A stretch of DNA of 30,450 nucleotides from Candidatus Zixiibacteriota bacterium (GCA_020058315.1 JAGVEK010000271.1:1-30450); one strand, 5' to 3'; positions 8,617-17,101 are shown, counted from the stretch's first letter. Numbers and translations are program-made. Notes: generated by a model not told the origin, from the letters alone.

Positions 8617-9574
8617 GTGCTCGCCGTGGGATGACATCGCCGTTCCGGGAACGGACTTCAATGTCCGCCAGGTTGCGGCGGGAACGGCCGTTCCCTGTTT
8701 CTGGGGCCGCGATGCAGGTGGCGCCTGTCTGTTCATCGTGGAGCTTCACGGCGACCACGCGCTCCAGTACCGGAAGAATACGGTCACGGTGAACGGCATC
8801 GATGTCGATCTTCGTGCCGGAGATCAGGGGCGGCAGCGCCTGGTCCTCGCGCTTGAAAGACAGGTCGATCGCGATCTGTTCGAGGGACTGTGCCGCACGC
8901 TGGCATCCTCGCTGGAACACGCCTCCGACTCGGCCAGCTCTCTCGCAGTCTCGCTGGCGCATATCCGCCGTTGGAAGACGTTCCTTTCAGGGCGCAGTCA
9001 GCATCTGTCGGCAGAGGAAGTCCGCGGCCTCTTTGCCGAGATCGCCTTTCTGCTTGAGCTGATCGGCCAGCAGATATCGAGCAATGTCGCCGTCGAAGCA
9101 TGGCTCGGTCCGGAACGGTCGCATCAGGACTTCATCTTCGGCAATGCAGCCGTCGAGATCAAATCGCTCTCGGGCGCGGAGCGGAGCAGCGTCCGCATTT
9201 CGTCCGAAGACCAGCTCGAATCCCTGAACGATGCGCTGTTCCTGCGCATCTACCGGTTGAGCAGTCTGGCCGATGCGCCAGGAGCCCGCTCGCTCAACGA
9301 GATCGTCGCGGCAGTGCAGGCACGGCTCGGTGAGGCAGATGCCGTCGAGGCCTTCGACCGGAAGCTGGTCGCGCACGGCTATGCGCCGCTCCCTGATTAC
9401 GATGAGCCGCACTTTGTCGTCAGCGACGTGCGCAGCTATCGTATCGGTGACGGTTTTCCGCGTCTCATGCGGTCCCAACTTCCGACAGGGATTGCCAGCG
9501 TGGCCTACGACATCAGGCTGGAGACGATCGCCCCCTACGAGTGCAACGATGCAGTCATCTTCGGGGAGGATTGA
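8609..9574 (+). CDS. DUF4420-type PD-(D/E)XK nuclease
   Basis: This 321-residue protein shows the PD-(D/E)XK signature: QDFIFGNAAVEIKSL, with Asp174, Glu183 and Lys185 in the expected D-x(8)-E-x-K spacing, preceded by the helix LSAEEVRGLFAEIAFLLELI and followed by ISSEDQLESLND. This is the arrangement of the DUF4420 putative nuclease family, which commonly accompanies Z1 helicases. It is the likely DNA-cutting component of the cluster. ATG 8609 is preferred because GAGGAGG (8593-8599) lies nine bases upstream; ATG 8600 would leave no spacing. It overlaps the Z1 gene by 8 bp and its stop shares one base with the AIPR start (TGATG), indicating one coordinated operon. Confidence 0.85.
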   Translation: MPECSPWDDIAVPGTDFNVRQVAAGTAVPCFWGRDAGGACLFIVELHGDHALQYRKNTVTVNGIDVDLRAGDQGRQRLVLALERQVDRDLFEGLCRTLASSLEHASDSASSLAVSLAHIRRWKTFLSGRSQHLSAEEVRGLFAEIAFLLELIGQQISSNVAVEAWLGPERSHQDFIFGNAAVEIKSLSGAERSSVRISSEDQLESLNDALFLRIYRLSSLADAPGARSLNEIVAAVQARLGEADAVEAFDRKLVAHGYAPLPDYDEPHFVVSDVRSYRIGDGFPRLMRSQLPTGIASVAYDIRLETIAPYECNDAVIFGED

Positions 9575-11646
9575 TGGAGCAGACCAGCGAAGAATTCTTC
9601 CACGACTTCCGGCAGGAACTGCTGGCGGGCGCTGAAGCCAATGGCAGCTTCCAGCTCTCCGAATTCATGGAGGCCATCGCGAACGACCTTGTCGAGACAG
9701 GCTTCACGGAAGGTTTCGAACACTGCCATTTCCGGGCGCAGCGGGGCATGCGCGTGGACGGCTACTGGTTCAATGACGAAGGAGTTCTGGACCTCTTCAT
9801 CGCGGACTTCGACTCCCGAAACGAACTGGCATCGCTCACCAGAACAGACGTGGCCGCGGCATTCAAGCGTGTTGCCAACTTCTTCGAGGCCAGTGCCAAC
9901 AAGGGCCTGGCCGGCGAACTGGAGGTCACATCGCCGGAGTACGACCTTGCCAGGCAGATTGCGGATCGCAAGGACGCCATTCGGCAGGTCAACCTGGTTC
10001 TCTTCTCCGAGCGCACTCTCAGCGAGAAAATCCAGGCCCTTCCCGATACGGAAGTGGCAGGTATTCCGGCTGCTCACCACATCTGGGACATCTCACGACT
10101 TCATCGTCAGCGAAGCTCCCGCAGCCACAAGGAGCCACTCGACCTCGACTTCGAGCAGATGTTCGGCAAGGGCATCGCCTGCCTTCCCGCACACCTGGGG
10201 ACCGATGCCTATCAATCCTATCTCATGGTCATGCCTGCCGAGGTGCTGGCGACCCTGTACGAAAGATTCGGAGCGCGATTGCTTGAGCAGAACGTCCGAA
10301 CATTCCTGCAGGCCCGCGGCAATGTGAACCAGGGAATTAGGGCAACGATCCTGAACGAACCTGGGATGTTCTTTGCCTACAACAACGGGATCACGGCCAC
10401 TGCACAGAGTGTCGAGACAGGGATGACGGATTCCGGTCTGGCGATCACGCGGGTTGTCGACCTCCAGATCGTCAATGGTGGCCAGACCACTGCATCGCTG
10501 TTCCACACACGGAAGCGGGACAAGGCCGATCTTTCCCAGATATTCGTCCAGTTGAAGCTGTCAGTCATCGACAGCCTACAGAGCGAAACGGTCGTTCCAA
10601 GGATATCGGAGTATGCGAACACCCAGAATCGGGTGAATGCCGCCGACTTCTTCTCGAACCACCCGTTCCATGTGCGGATGGAAGGGTTTTCCCGGCGGAT
10701 CTGGGCGCCGGCGCAGAAGGGCGCGCCGCGCGAGACGCGCTGGTTCTATGAGCGCGCACGCGGCCAGTATGCCGATGCACAGTCGAAGCTCACACCTGCA
10801 GAGCAGCGTCGCTTCAAGGCGGAGCATCCCAAGCCACAGATGTTCACGAAGACGGATCTTGCGAAGTTCGAGAATGTCTGGGATGACCACCCCAGGTGGG
10901 TGAATCTTGGCTCCCAGAAGAACTTTGCGCGCTACGCCGCCCGAATCGGCAGCGAGTGGGAGAAATCATCCGACGCGTTCAACGAGTTCTATTTCAAGAG
11001 GGCTGTCGCGCGCGGGCTGATCTTCCGCGCCACGGAGCGCATCGTTTCTGCACAGCCCTGGTACAACGGCGGGTACCGCGCAAACATCGTGGCCTACACG
11101 CTGGCGGTACTCTGCGACATCACGAAGCGCAGGAAGGAGAGCATCGACTTTCTGGGCATCTGGAATGCACAGAAGGTTGACCCGGTGCTCGAAAGTGCCA
11201 TCGCTGTCGTGTCAGGGGTCGTGAATGACGACATCATCAGACCGCCGCAAGGCATTTCCAACATTTCCGAGTGGTGCAAGAAGGAGGCGTGCTGGACCAG
11301 GATACAGGCTCGCACCGACGCCACCGCCAATCTCCTCCCTCCCGAGTTCTACGATCGACTTGTTCCGCAAGATGATCAGGCAGCGATCGTGAAGACAGCG
11401 AAGCAGACGCAAAGGATCGACAACGGCATCGAGGCGCAGCGAAAAGTGCTGGCTGTTCCCGCTGCGGAATGGGCTCGCATCCATCAGTCGCTGCTTGAAA
11501 GGGATCTGCTCACCCCGAAGGAAGACGGCGTGCTCAGGGTTGCCATGCAGATTCCCTCCAAGCTTCCCACAGAAAAGCAGAGTGTGGTGTTGCTGGATAT
11601 TCTGGAGAAAGGGCGTCTCGAAGGCGTGGTTGCGAGCGAATCCTGA
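9574..11646 (+). CDS. AIPR family protein (abortive infection/phage resistance)
   Basis: The 690-residue product matches the AIPR family by its two central signatures, FFAYNNGITATAQSVE (Asn-Asn-Gly near 270) and LQIVNGGQTTASLFHT (VNGGQT at 300-305). The N-terminal half has the restriction-endonuclease-like DLFIADFDSRNEL region. AIPR proteins occur in phage-resistance loci; their biochemical role is not settled, and nuclease or regulatory activity has been proposed. The start ATG 9574 overlaps the DUF4420 stop, with GGGGAGG just upstream, so it is the fourth coupled gene of the operon. The C-terminal part (about 500-690) has no motif I recognise. Confidence 0.88.
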   Translation: MEQTSEEFFHDFRQELLAGAEANGSFQLSEFMEAIANDLVETGFTEGFEHCHFRAQRGMRVDGYWFNDEGVLDLFIADFDSRNELASLTRTDVAAAFKRVANFFEASANKGLAGELEVTSPEYDLARQIADRKDAIRQVNLVLFSERTLSEKIQALPDTEVAGIPAAHHIWDISRLHRQRSSRSHKEPLDLDFEQMFGKGIACLPAHLGTDAYQSYLMVMPAEVLATLYERFGARLLEQNVRTFLQARGNVNQGIRATILNEPGMFFAYNNGITATAQSVETGMTDSGLAITRVVDLQIVNGGQTTASLFHTRKRDKADLSQIFVQLKLSVIDSLQSETVVPRISEYANTQNRVNAADFFSNHPFHVRMEGFSRRIWAPAQKGAPRETRWFYERARGQYADAQSKLTPAEQRRFKAEHPKPQMFTKTDLAKFENVWDDHPRWVNLGSQKNFARYAARIGSEWEKSSDAFNEFYFKRAVARGLIFRATERIVSAQPWYNGGYRANIVAYTLAVLCDITKRRKESIDFLGIWNAQKVDPVLESAIAVVSGVVNDDIIRPPQGISNISEWCKKEACWTRIQARTDATANLLPPEFYDRLVPQDDQAAIVKTAKQTQRIDNGIEAQRKVLAVPAAEWARIHQSLLERDLLTPKEDGVLRVAMQIPSKLPTEKQSVVLLDILEKGRLEGVVASES

Positions 11647-11754
11647 GCGCCGCAGGTTGGCGGTCACAAGAACTTCTTGAAGCTCCCCGCCGAGAAGTTC
11701 GACTCGGACACCGAGCGGCGCTTTGCCATCATCCTGGAGCGCGACGGAGGAACA
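11647..11754 (+). pseudogene. Relic of a DEAD/DEAH helicase (type III restriction-like) C-terminal region
   Basis: Between the AIPR stop and the next gene, one frame reads as coding remains: HKNFLKLPAEKFDSDTERRF, continuing AIILERDG. The KFDSD(T/P)ERRFA(V/I)ILE core resembles a conserved stretch near the C-terminus of large type III-like restriction helicases. There is no start codon, and the frame then runs out of register into the next gene. I read it as a scar of a helicase gene once located here and replaced by recombination. The match is from memory of the motif and is not certain. Confidence 0.4.
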
Positions 11755-11758
11755 AGAA

Positions 11759-14386
11759 ATGCAGAAACCCGCCGCTCCGCAAAAGACCGTCCTGGAAACG
11801 ATTCTGGACTGGTCAAAGGATCGTCCACTCTGGCAGCGTGACGCCCTGCGCCGCATCATCGCAAACGGCCGTCTGACGGACGCCGATATCGGCGAACTCG
11901 TGGACCTTTGCAAACAGGGCAAAGCTGCACCCGTAGGCACGCTGAAAGCGGTACCGCTGGAGAAGGCCCACCTTCCGGCCAACCCCGGTCAGATCGCCGC
12001 GGTATCGCTTCTGTCGATCGCCGACGTGACCGGCGTGAACAACCTTGCCGCCGGCCAGACCCTCGGCTTCGAGCCGAATGGAATTACGATCATCTACGGC
12101 GACAACGGTGCGGGCAAGTCCGGCTACGCACGCATCCTGAAGCGCGCATGTCGTGCAAGGCATGCCGGAAAAATCGAACCTAATGTGTATGCCGATCAGC
12201 CCCCGCAGTGCGTCGGCGCGAACATCGCGTATGGGGTCGGCGGTGCGCCGCAGGCGGTCGAGCAGTGGCAGAACGGCGCAAATCCGCATGCAACGCTGTC
12301 TGCAGTGAGCGTGTTCGATAGCGACTGCGCCTCAGTGCATATCCGCGAGAAGAACGAAGTTGCATTTCGACCCTTTGGCCTGGACGTACCGGATGAGCTT
12401 GCTGCAGCCTGCCAGGCGGTGAAGGATGCCCTCGCAGCTGAGCAAAAGCAGCTTGAGAAGGCCCGCAGTCCGATCTTTGCGGCGCCGACCTGGAAGGCAA
12501 CCACGGCCGTGGGGAAGGCGCTTGCCGCGCTGAACGCCAGCACAGACGCAAAGAAGATCGAAGCCCTGGCGGCGCTCTCGGCAGACGAAAGCGCCCGTCT
12601 TGAGCGTCTGCGGGAAGACCTGTCGAAGAATCCGACCAAGGCGGCAGCGGAACAGACCGTTAAAGCCGACAACGTCATGCGGCTGATTACCGTGGTGAAC
12701 AGCGTTGCAGCCAGAACCACCGATGAGGAGCTGCTGGCAGGCGCTGCCCTCGCCAGGGACGCACGGTCGAAACGGAACGCTGCACGTCTTGCCGCGGAGA
12801 AGGCCTTTACGGGCGAACCCCTTGCCGGCGTCGGCGGCGAGACGTGGCGGGCGCTTTGGGATTCCGCCCGACGCTACTCGACGGAGATCGCATACCCCGG
12901 AGAACCGTTCCCGCCGTCGGCCGAAGACGCGCATTGCATGCTTTGCCAGCAGCCATTGGAAGCTGAGGCACGTGCACGGATGGCACGCTTCGAGGATTTC
13001 ATCCAGAAGGACACGGAACAGTTGGCACGCGAGGCAGAGAAGGCGGCTCAGACCGCACGTCAGACCATAGCTGCCGGGGCAATTGGCACGCGGGCGGTGA
13101 AGGCCAGTCTCGACGAGCTGGGCCTCCAGAATCAGGTGCTGCAGCAGCAGACGCGCCGCTTCATCGCCGCAGCCCGGCTGCGGCGCCACGTTCTGTTCAA
13201 AGCCTTGGGCGGAAACGGCGAGGTACTGCTTCCGCCCGTTCCACTGTCGCCGCTGCCTGATCTCGGCCAGCTTCAGACAACGATCCGCAGCTACGCCGCC
13301 GAGCTGCGCAAGTCCGCTGACGCGGATGAACGCAAGAAGCTCGAAGCCGATTTCGCCGAGCTGAGCGACCGGTCGCTGCTCGCCGGCATGCTGCAGGTCG
13401 TCACTGACGAAATCCAGCGGCTCAAAACCATCCGGTTTCTGACCGAGTGTGCGGGCGAAACGGCGACGAACACCATCACCAAGATGGGCAACGACATTGC
13501 CGACACCGTGATTACGCCCCGGCTGCGCGACAGATTTCAGGAAGAGATCGTCAGGCTTGCGGCCTCGAAGGTTCGCGTCGAAATCGTGCGCTCCGGCGGC
13601 AAGTACGGCTCACCGCAGTATCAGGTGCGCCTCTTCGCCAAGCCGGATGCCAAGGTCCACGAAATCCTGAGCGAAGGGGAAAAGACCTGCGTGGCGCTGG
13701 CCGCCTTCATGACCGAGCTTGCCACCGCGGTGCACCGCTCTGCTCTGGTCTTCGATGACCCGGTGTCCTCGCTGGACCATCGCTGGCGCGGGCAGGTGGC
13801 AAGGCGTCTCGTCGAAGAAGCGGAGAACCGTCAGGTCATCGTCTTCACGCACGATCTGGTGTTCGTGAACGATCTGAATGACCACGCGACGAAGACCGGG
13901 CGGGCAGTGCGGCTCACGACGCTCAGTCGTGGCGCCGCGGGAGCCGGCATGGTGGCCGACGGCCTGCCTTGGAAGGCCCAGAGCGTCGAAGATCGCATCG
14001 ACAAGCTGGAGAAGGCGGCACGTGCGGCAAAGCTGCTGCATGACAACAACCAGGAAAACGAGTACGCGGTCGAGGTGGCAAAGCTCTACAACTCGCTGCG
14101 CGCCACATGGGAGCGCGGCCTGGAGGACATCGCTTTCGTCCGCGTTATTCAACGCCACAGGGACTACATCAACGCCAAGGACCTGAAGAAGGTCAGTGCG
14201 CTCACCGAGGCTGACTGCGATGCTTTCGCCGCCGGATTCAAGAAGTGCTGCGACATTGTTGACGCACACGATCCATCCAGCGGTAGGAATGCCGCGCCGC
14301 CACCACCTACTGATCTAATTCAGGACATCCAGGCTTTGAAGGACTGGGCCGCGTCTCTGCGAGACAGGCAGAAGAAGATTGCTTGA
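11759..14386 (+). CDS. Zinc-hook ABC-type ATPase (AAA_13, RloC/PrrC-like)
   Basis: The 875-residue protein has an N-terminal helical segment, LDWSKDRPLWQRDALRRII, then an ABC-type ATPase split by a long coiled-coil: Walker A GDNGAGKS (114-121), a Cys-x-x-Cys pair HCMLCQQ (393, 396) at the coiled-coil tip as in Rad50-type zinc hooks, the signature LSEGEK (637-642), Walker B ALVFDDPVSSLD (Asp666-Asp667) and an H-loop FTHDLVF. This layout is that of RloC and its relatives, stress-activated defence ATPases. The C-terminal tail contains Arg781-x3-Glu785, reminiscent of the anticodon nuclease Arg/Glu pair of PrrC, with His800 and His837 downstream; this is only suggestive. GGAGG at 11746-11750 fixes ATG 11759. 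It follows the MORC operon by 112 bp and may be a separate defence gene. Uncharacterised ATP-binding nuclease regulators are the main alternative. Confidence 0.8.
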   Translation: MQKPAAPQKTVLETILDWSKDRPLWQRDALRRIIANGRLTDADIGELVDLCKQGKAAPVGTLKAVPLEKAHLPANPGQIAAVSLLSIADVTGVNNLAAGQTLGFEPNGITIIYGDNGAGKSGYARILKRACRARHAGKIEPNVYADQPPQCVGANIAYGVGGAPQAVEQWQNGANPHATLSAVSVFDSDCASVHIREKNEVAFRPFGLDVPDELAAACQAVKDALAAEQKQLEKARSPIFAAPTWKATTAVGKALAALNASTDAKKIEALAALSADESARLERLREDLSKNPTKAAAEQTVKADNVMRLITVVNSVAARTTDEELLAGAALARDARSKRNAARLAAEKAFTGEPLAGVGGETWRALWDSARRYSTEIAYPGEPFPPSAEDAHCMLCQQPLEAEARARMARFEDFIQKDTEQLAREAEKAAQTARQTIAAGAIGTRAVKASLDELGLQNQVLQQQTRRFIAAARLRRHVLFKALGGNGEVLLPPVPLSPLPDLGQLQTTIRSYAAELRKSADADERKKLEADFAELSDRSLLAGMLQVVTDEIQRLKTIRFLTECAGETATNTITKMGNDIADTVITPRLRDRFQEEIVRLAASKVRVEIVRSGGKYGSPQYQVRLFAKPDAKVHEILSEGEKTCVALAAFMTELATAVHRSALVFDDPVSSLDHRWRGQVARRLVEEAENRQVIVFTHDLVFVNDLNDHATKTGRAVRLTTLSRGAAGAGMVADGLPWKAQSVEDRIDKLEKAARAAKLLHDNNQENEYAVEVAKLYNSLRATWERGLEDIAFVRVIQRHRDYINAKDLKKVSALTEADCDAFAAGFKKCCDIVDAHDPSSGRNAAPPPPTDLIQDIQALKDWAASLRDRQKKIA

Positions 14387-14477
14387 AACGTATTCGTTCA
14401 CGCCAATGCTGACGTACTTGACGAAGCAAAGAACCTAAACTACTGCATCGTTCATCTGACCTGGCGCAGGGCTGCAG

Positions 14478-15227
14478 CTAAAAATACTTCTTGAACATCG
14501 CCGCCGCGATGCACACCGCCACGCCGAGCAGTGCGGCGCTGGGCAGCAGGATCAGCAGCGGGTTCACGCTCACCGGCAATGCGAGGTAGATCACCCAGGG
14601 CAGCACGGCCAGCGGCATCAGCGCGGCCTTCGCTCGGTGGTAGATGAAGCCCGATTCGCGGCCGGCGCCGAAGCGGCGTACATCCCGGAGCACGAGGCCG
14701 TCCACCAGCCCGACGAAGGCGGCCATCAGGAACAGCGGCAGGGTCAGGCACAGCACCAGCAGCCGCACGAGGAAGACCAGCGCCGTGTAGGCGGCCGCGA
14801 TCAGGTAGCTCTCCACGTTCACGTAGACCAGTCCGATGTAGTAGCGGAAATCCTTGGTCGGGCGATGGCTGCCGGCGCTGGCCTGCGTCGAGGCATCGCG
14901 TATCCAGTCCAGCAGACCGCTCTTCACGAACAGCCAGTCGTAGCCGTGTTCGACGATCCGGGTCGCGGTGCGCCCCGGCTCCTGCACCAGGGCGCTGCGC
15001 GTGAAATGCGTGGAGAGCTGATCCAGCTCGTAGTGCAGCATGCCCTGCGCGTGGCGCCAGCCCTGCTCGAGCCAGAAGAAGTGCATGCCGACGCACTCGA
15101 TCAGGATGCACAGCAGCAGCGCGCCGCACAGCACGCCGAAGAAGCGGAACGGCAACGTGACGAGGCCGGCGATCAGCACCTGCTGTCGTTGTTGCTGGCG
15201 CTGGGCCGCGACGGCCGGATCGCTCAT
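14478..15227 (-). CDS. Integrating conjugative element membrane protein (DUF4400/PFL_4697 type)
   Basis: This 249-residue protein matches the DUF4400 family found beside TraD in clc/SXT-like ICEs. Hydrophobic helices lie near residues 18-45 (LIAGLVTLPFRFFGVLCGAL onward), 140-180 (LIAAAYTALVFLVRLLVLCL onward) and 205-245, with a conserved-looking soluble loop containing GYDWLFVKSGLLDWIRDAS between. It probably sits in the inner membrane as part of the mating-pair or coupling apparatus. Its ATG overlaps the TraD stop as ATGA, the normal gene order of these elements. The gene that should follow in an intact ICE is absent: the conjugation region ends here, about 90 bp from the defence cluster, so an ICE boundary or deletion junction lies between 14387 and 14477. 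The protein itself looks complete. Confidence 0.85.
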   Translation of the reverse strand: MSDPAVAAQRQQQRQQVLIAGLVTLPFRFFGVLCGALLLCILIECVGMHFFWLEQGWRHAQGMLHYELDQLSTHFTRSALVQEPGRTATRIVEHGYDWLFVKSGLLDWIRDASTQASAGSHRPTKDFRYYIGLVYVNVESYLIAAAYTALVFLVRLLVLCLTLPLFLMAAFVGLVDGLVLRDVRRFGAGRESGFIYHRAKAALMPLAVLPWVIYLALPVSVNPLLILLPSAALLGVAVCIAAAMFKKYF

Positions 15228-15535
15228 GCTTCCGCTCCGTCAGCGGCGGCCGCCATCTGCTTGAAGTCGTCCAGCAGGTCGGTGGGCAGCGCGCTGTCCT
15301 GCAGGCCCGGCATGCCCTGGTTCTCCCACCAGTCGCCGGCCTCGACGTAGTGCTGGCGCATGTAGCCGGCCATCTGCTGCAGATCCTGGGGCATGGCCTC
15401 GTCGGGGTCGGGGGCCGGCAAGGGCATGCGCACCTTCCAGAGCGTGCCGCCCTCTATCAGCGCGAATCACTGTCCCTTGGGCAAGGCCACCACATTGAGG
15501 TGGCCATCAGGGTCGTAGACGCAAAAAACCCCGGC
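15224..15535 (-). pseudogene. C-terminal remnant of conjugative coupling protein TraD with in-frame stop
   Basis: The minus strand reads LIEGGTLWKVRMPLPAP, then DEAMPQDLQQMAGYMRQHY and VEAGDWWENQG, which fits the C-terminus of ICE-type TraD, the ATPase that delivers DNA to the conjugation channel. An in-frame TGA at 15469-15467 interrupts it, and the frame continues upstream as VYDPDGHLNVVALPKGQ before meeting a terminator-like hairpin. The hundreds of residues with Walker motifs that TraD should have are missing. Its position directly upstream of the DUF4400 gene, with overlap, supports the identity. The element can therefore not conjugate with this copy. A downstream ATG at 15433 could still produce a 69-residue peptide of no expected function. 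Confidence 0.7.
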
Positions 15536-15553
15536 AGCACAGGCTGCGCGGGG
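15523..15553 (-). terminator. Rho-independent terminator after the coiled-coil gene
   Basis: On the minus strand CCCCGCGCAG pairs with CTGCCGGGG around a short loop and is followed by six T. It lies 16 bp beyond the stop of the 15569-15808 gene, the expected place. It also overlaps the upstream limit of the TraD remnant. Confidence 0.75.
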
Positions 15554-15568
15554 GCGTGTGGTGCGCGA

Positions 15569-15808
15569 TCAGGTCAGTTCAAGGCGGCGTTCGATCCGGT
15601 CAACACGCTCCTTGAGCCGATCCACCGTATGACGGTCCTGGATGATTTCGGCGTAGTTCGTCGACTCGTCTCGCGAAATTCGACTGATGCTGATCTCAAG
15701 ATGAGCGATCCGGCCCATCATGTCCAAGTCGCGATCACGCGCTGCGGCTTGCTCTACTTGAATTCTCTTCAAATGTTCCAGAATCAGATTTTCCACATTT
15801 TCACTCAC
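15569..15808 (-). CDS. Small coiled-coil protein, function unknown
   Basis: This 79-residue protein is almost entirely helical and charged, with a regular coiled-coil pattern in IIQDRHTVDRLKERVDRIER and an N-terminus SENVENLILEHLKRIQVEQ. There are no membrane segments or catalytic motifs. Similar short proteins that end in an ERIERRLEL-like sequence occur on mobile elements, but no function is known to me. It starts at GTG 15808 with AAGGAGG at a good distance and carries one of the hairpin leaders shared with three other genes of this element. A terminator follows at once, so it is a single-gene transcript. Confidence 0.7.
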   Translation of the reverse strand: MSENVENLILEHLKRIQVEQAAARDRDLDMMGRIAHLEISISRISRDESTNYAEIIQDRHTVDRLKERVDRIERRLELT

Positions 15809-15847
15809 GGTTTCCTCCTTCTGCCGCTTCTGCGGCTGTTGATCAAC
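15809..15847 (-). promoter_or_regulatory. Shared hairpin leader, copy D (before 15569-15808 gene)
   Basis: On the minus strand TTGATCAACA is followed by the hairpin GCCGC-AGAA-GCGGC, then AAGGAGG and the GTG start. It matches the leaders at 24345, 25548 and 26075. In this copy the outer pairing is GGTT with AACC around the whole leader. Confidence 0.6.
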
Positions 15848-15922
15848 CGTTCCCTACTGGGTCCTGCGAGTGTGATGACATTTTAGCGCTCTTGCTCGAC
15901 CGCCGGTTCAGTTTGTCCGCCC

Positions 15923-17101
15923 TTAGCGTCCCTTGTTGCCAAGTGCCCGGATCTTGTACTGCGCGAGTTTCTCCAGATCAAGCCAGTCGTCTTTGCTCAG
16001 CTTGCCCTGGTTCGCCAGATACTTGACGCCGGCAATACTGGCCTTGACGAGGTATTCATCTGACAGGATGGCGCGCAATTTCGGGTGCCGCACGCCATGC
16101 GGAAAATAGAGCATGTAGGTTTTGCCGTTCACGGCCTTGTCCGCACTCTCACTGTCGAGACCGAGGGGCAAGTCCGCAATCCCCTGCGGCCGATCCAGCC
16201 CAAGGTGAAAGTCCACCAGTATTCTGGCACCACGCAGTGATTGGACTGCACGGTTGACTTGGGCCAGTTCCTCCCGGATTTTGATGGAGGTGTCCTGCTG
16301 CTGCTTCGCCCCGGACAAGGAGGCTGCGAGTGCGACCTGACTGGCGCGTGCGCCCAGCTTTTGTGCGGGAGTTTGGCCGCCAGCAAGGAGGGCAGCGTCT
16401 CCCAGGCTGTAGCTGCCGGTCTTCTGGATCGCGGGCAGCACGTCGTGGGTGACCCAGCGCTTGAACTTCCGCGCAGCGTCCTTCTTGCTGCCGAAAATGA
16501 GGGCGTAGAGACCAGAGATGTTGATGTAGTTGACCTGCTGTTGGCCTCCGGCGGTAAGGGTGTCCAATTTCTGGACATCCTCTGGATCGACGTGCGAGTC
16601 GATAGCTTGGCGCGGATTCCCCATCTCCAGCGCCTGACACACGTCATCGGCACGGAACAGAATTTCGCCCTCACCGTCCATCTGCATGCGTACGGGCAAA
16701 GCCTCATAGAGGAAGGTGCGCCCTGGGTCTCCATTGGATGCCGCTGACTCAAGGGGAATGAGGGAATCGCCAGGCGCAGCGCCTGCTTCATCCTGCAACA
16801 CCAGCGCGATCTGCGGCATGCCCTCTTCACGGAACCAGTCCAGCAATCTGAAGGCGCCTGGCTTGCGACTCGACCCGGCAATCCGCTCCAACCCAGCAGG
16901 GGAGACAACCTGGATGCGCGGCCCTGTCAGCATCTGCCGGGTGTCACGCTCATGCGGTGGCAGCCTGGTCGTCAGGGCACCGGGCGCGTCATATCCGAGC
17001 ACGCGCGCAATGTCCGCCACTGCAATCCATACGCCTTCTTTGCCGACCAAGGACCGCAGGGTGTGCTTCTTGTACTGCAGTTCAACCCGTTGTGCTGTCA
17101 T
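15923..17101 (-). CDS. Double BRO-N domain protein (phage antirepressor-like)
   Basis: BRO-N domains bind DNA and are found in phage antirepressors and mobile-element regulators. The 392-residue protein carries two. A divergent N-terminal copy spans residues 10-105 (GVWIAVADIARVLGYDAPGA, then GLERIAGSSRKPGAFRLLDW). A canonical copy spans about 140-235 (ILFRADDVCQALEMGNPRQA, YINISGLYALIFGSKK, FKRWVTHDVLPAIQKTGSY). A C-terminal region rich in helix ends with KDDWLDLEKLAQYKIRALGN. ATG 17101 is set by AGGAGG seven bases upstream; a longer reading frame upstream is not supported. It faces away from the hairpin-rich non-coding region. A role in regulating the element is inferred from domain type. 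Tandem BRO-N is less usual than a single copy. Confidence 0.85.
   Translation of the reverse strand: MTAQRVELQYKKHTLRSLVGKEGVWIAVADIARVLGYDAPGALTTRLPPHERDTRQMLTGPRIQVVSPAGLERIAGSSRKPGAFRLLDWFREEGMPQIALVLQDEAGAAPGDSLIPLESAASNGDPGRTFLYEALPVRMQMDGEGEILFRADDVCQALEMGNPRQAIDSHVDPEDVQKLDTLTAGGQQQVNYINISGLYALIFGSKKDAARKFKRWVTHDVLPAIQKTGSYSLGDAALLAGGQTPAQKLGARASQVALAASLSGAKQQQDTSIKIREELAQVNRAVQSLRGARILVDFHLGLDRPQGIADLPLGLDSESADKAVNGKTYMLYFPHGVRHPKLRAILSDEYLVKASIAGVKYLANQGKLSKDDWLDLEKLAQYKIRALGNKGR

Noticed and set aside
7357..8736. 459-codon minus-strand frame opposite the Z1 3' end
   Set aside because: Same reason; it also spans the gene junction where the plus-strand overlap is clear.
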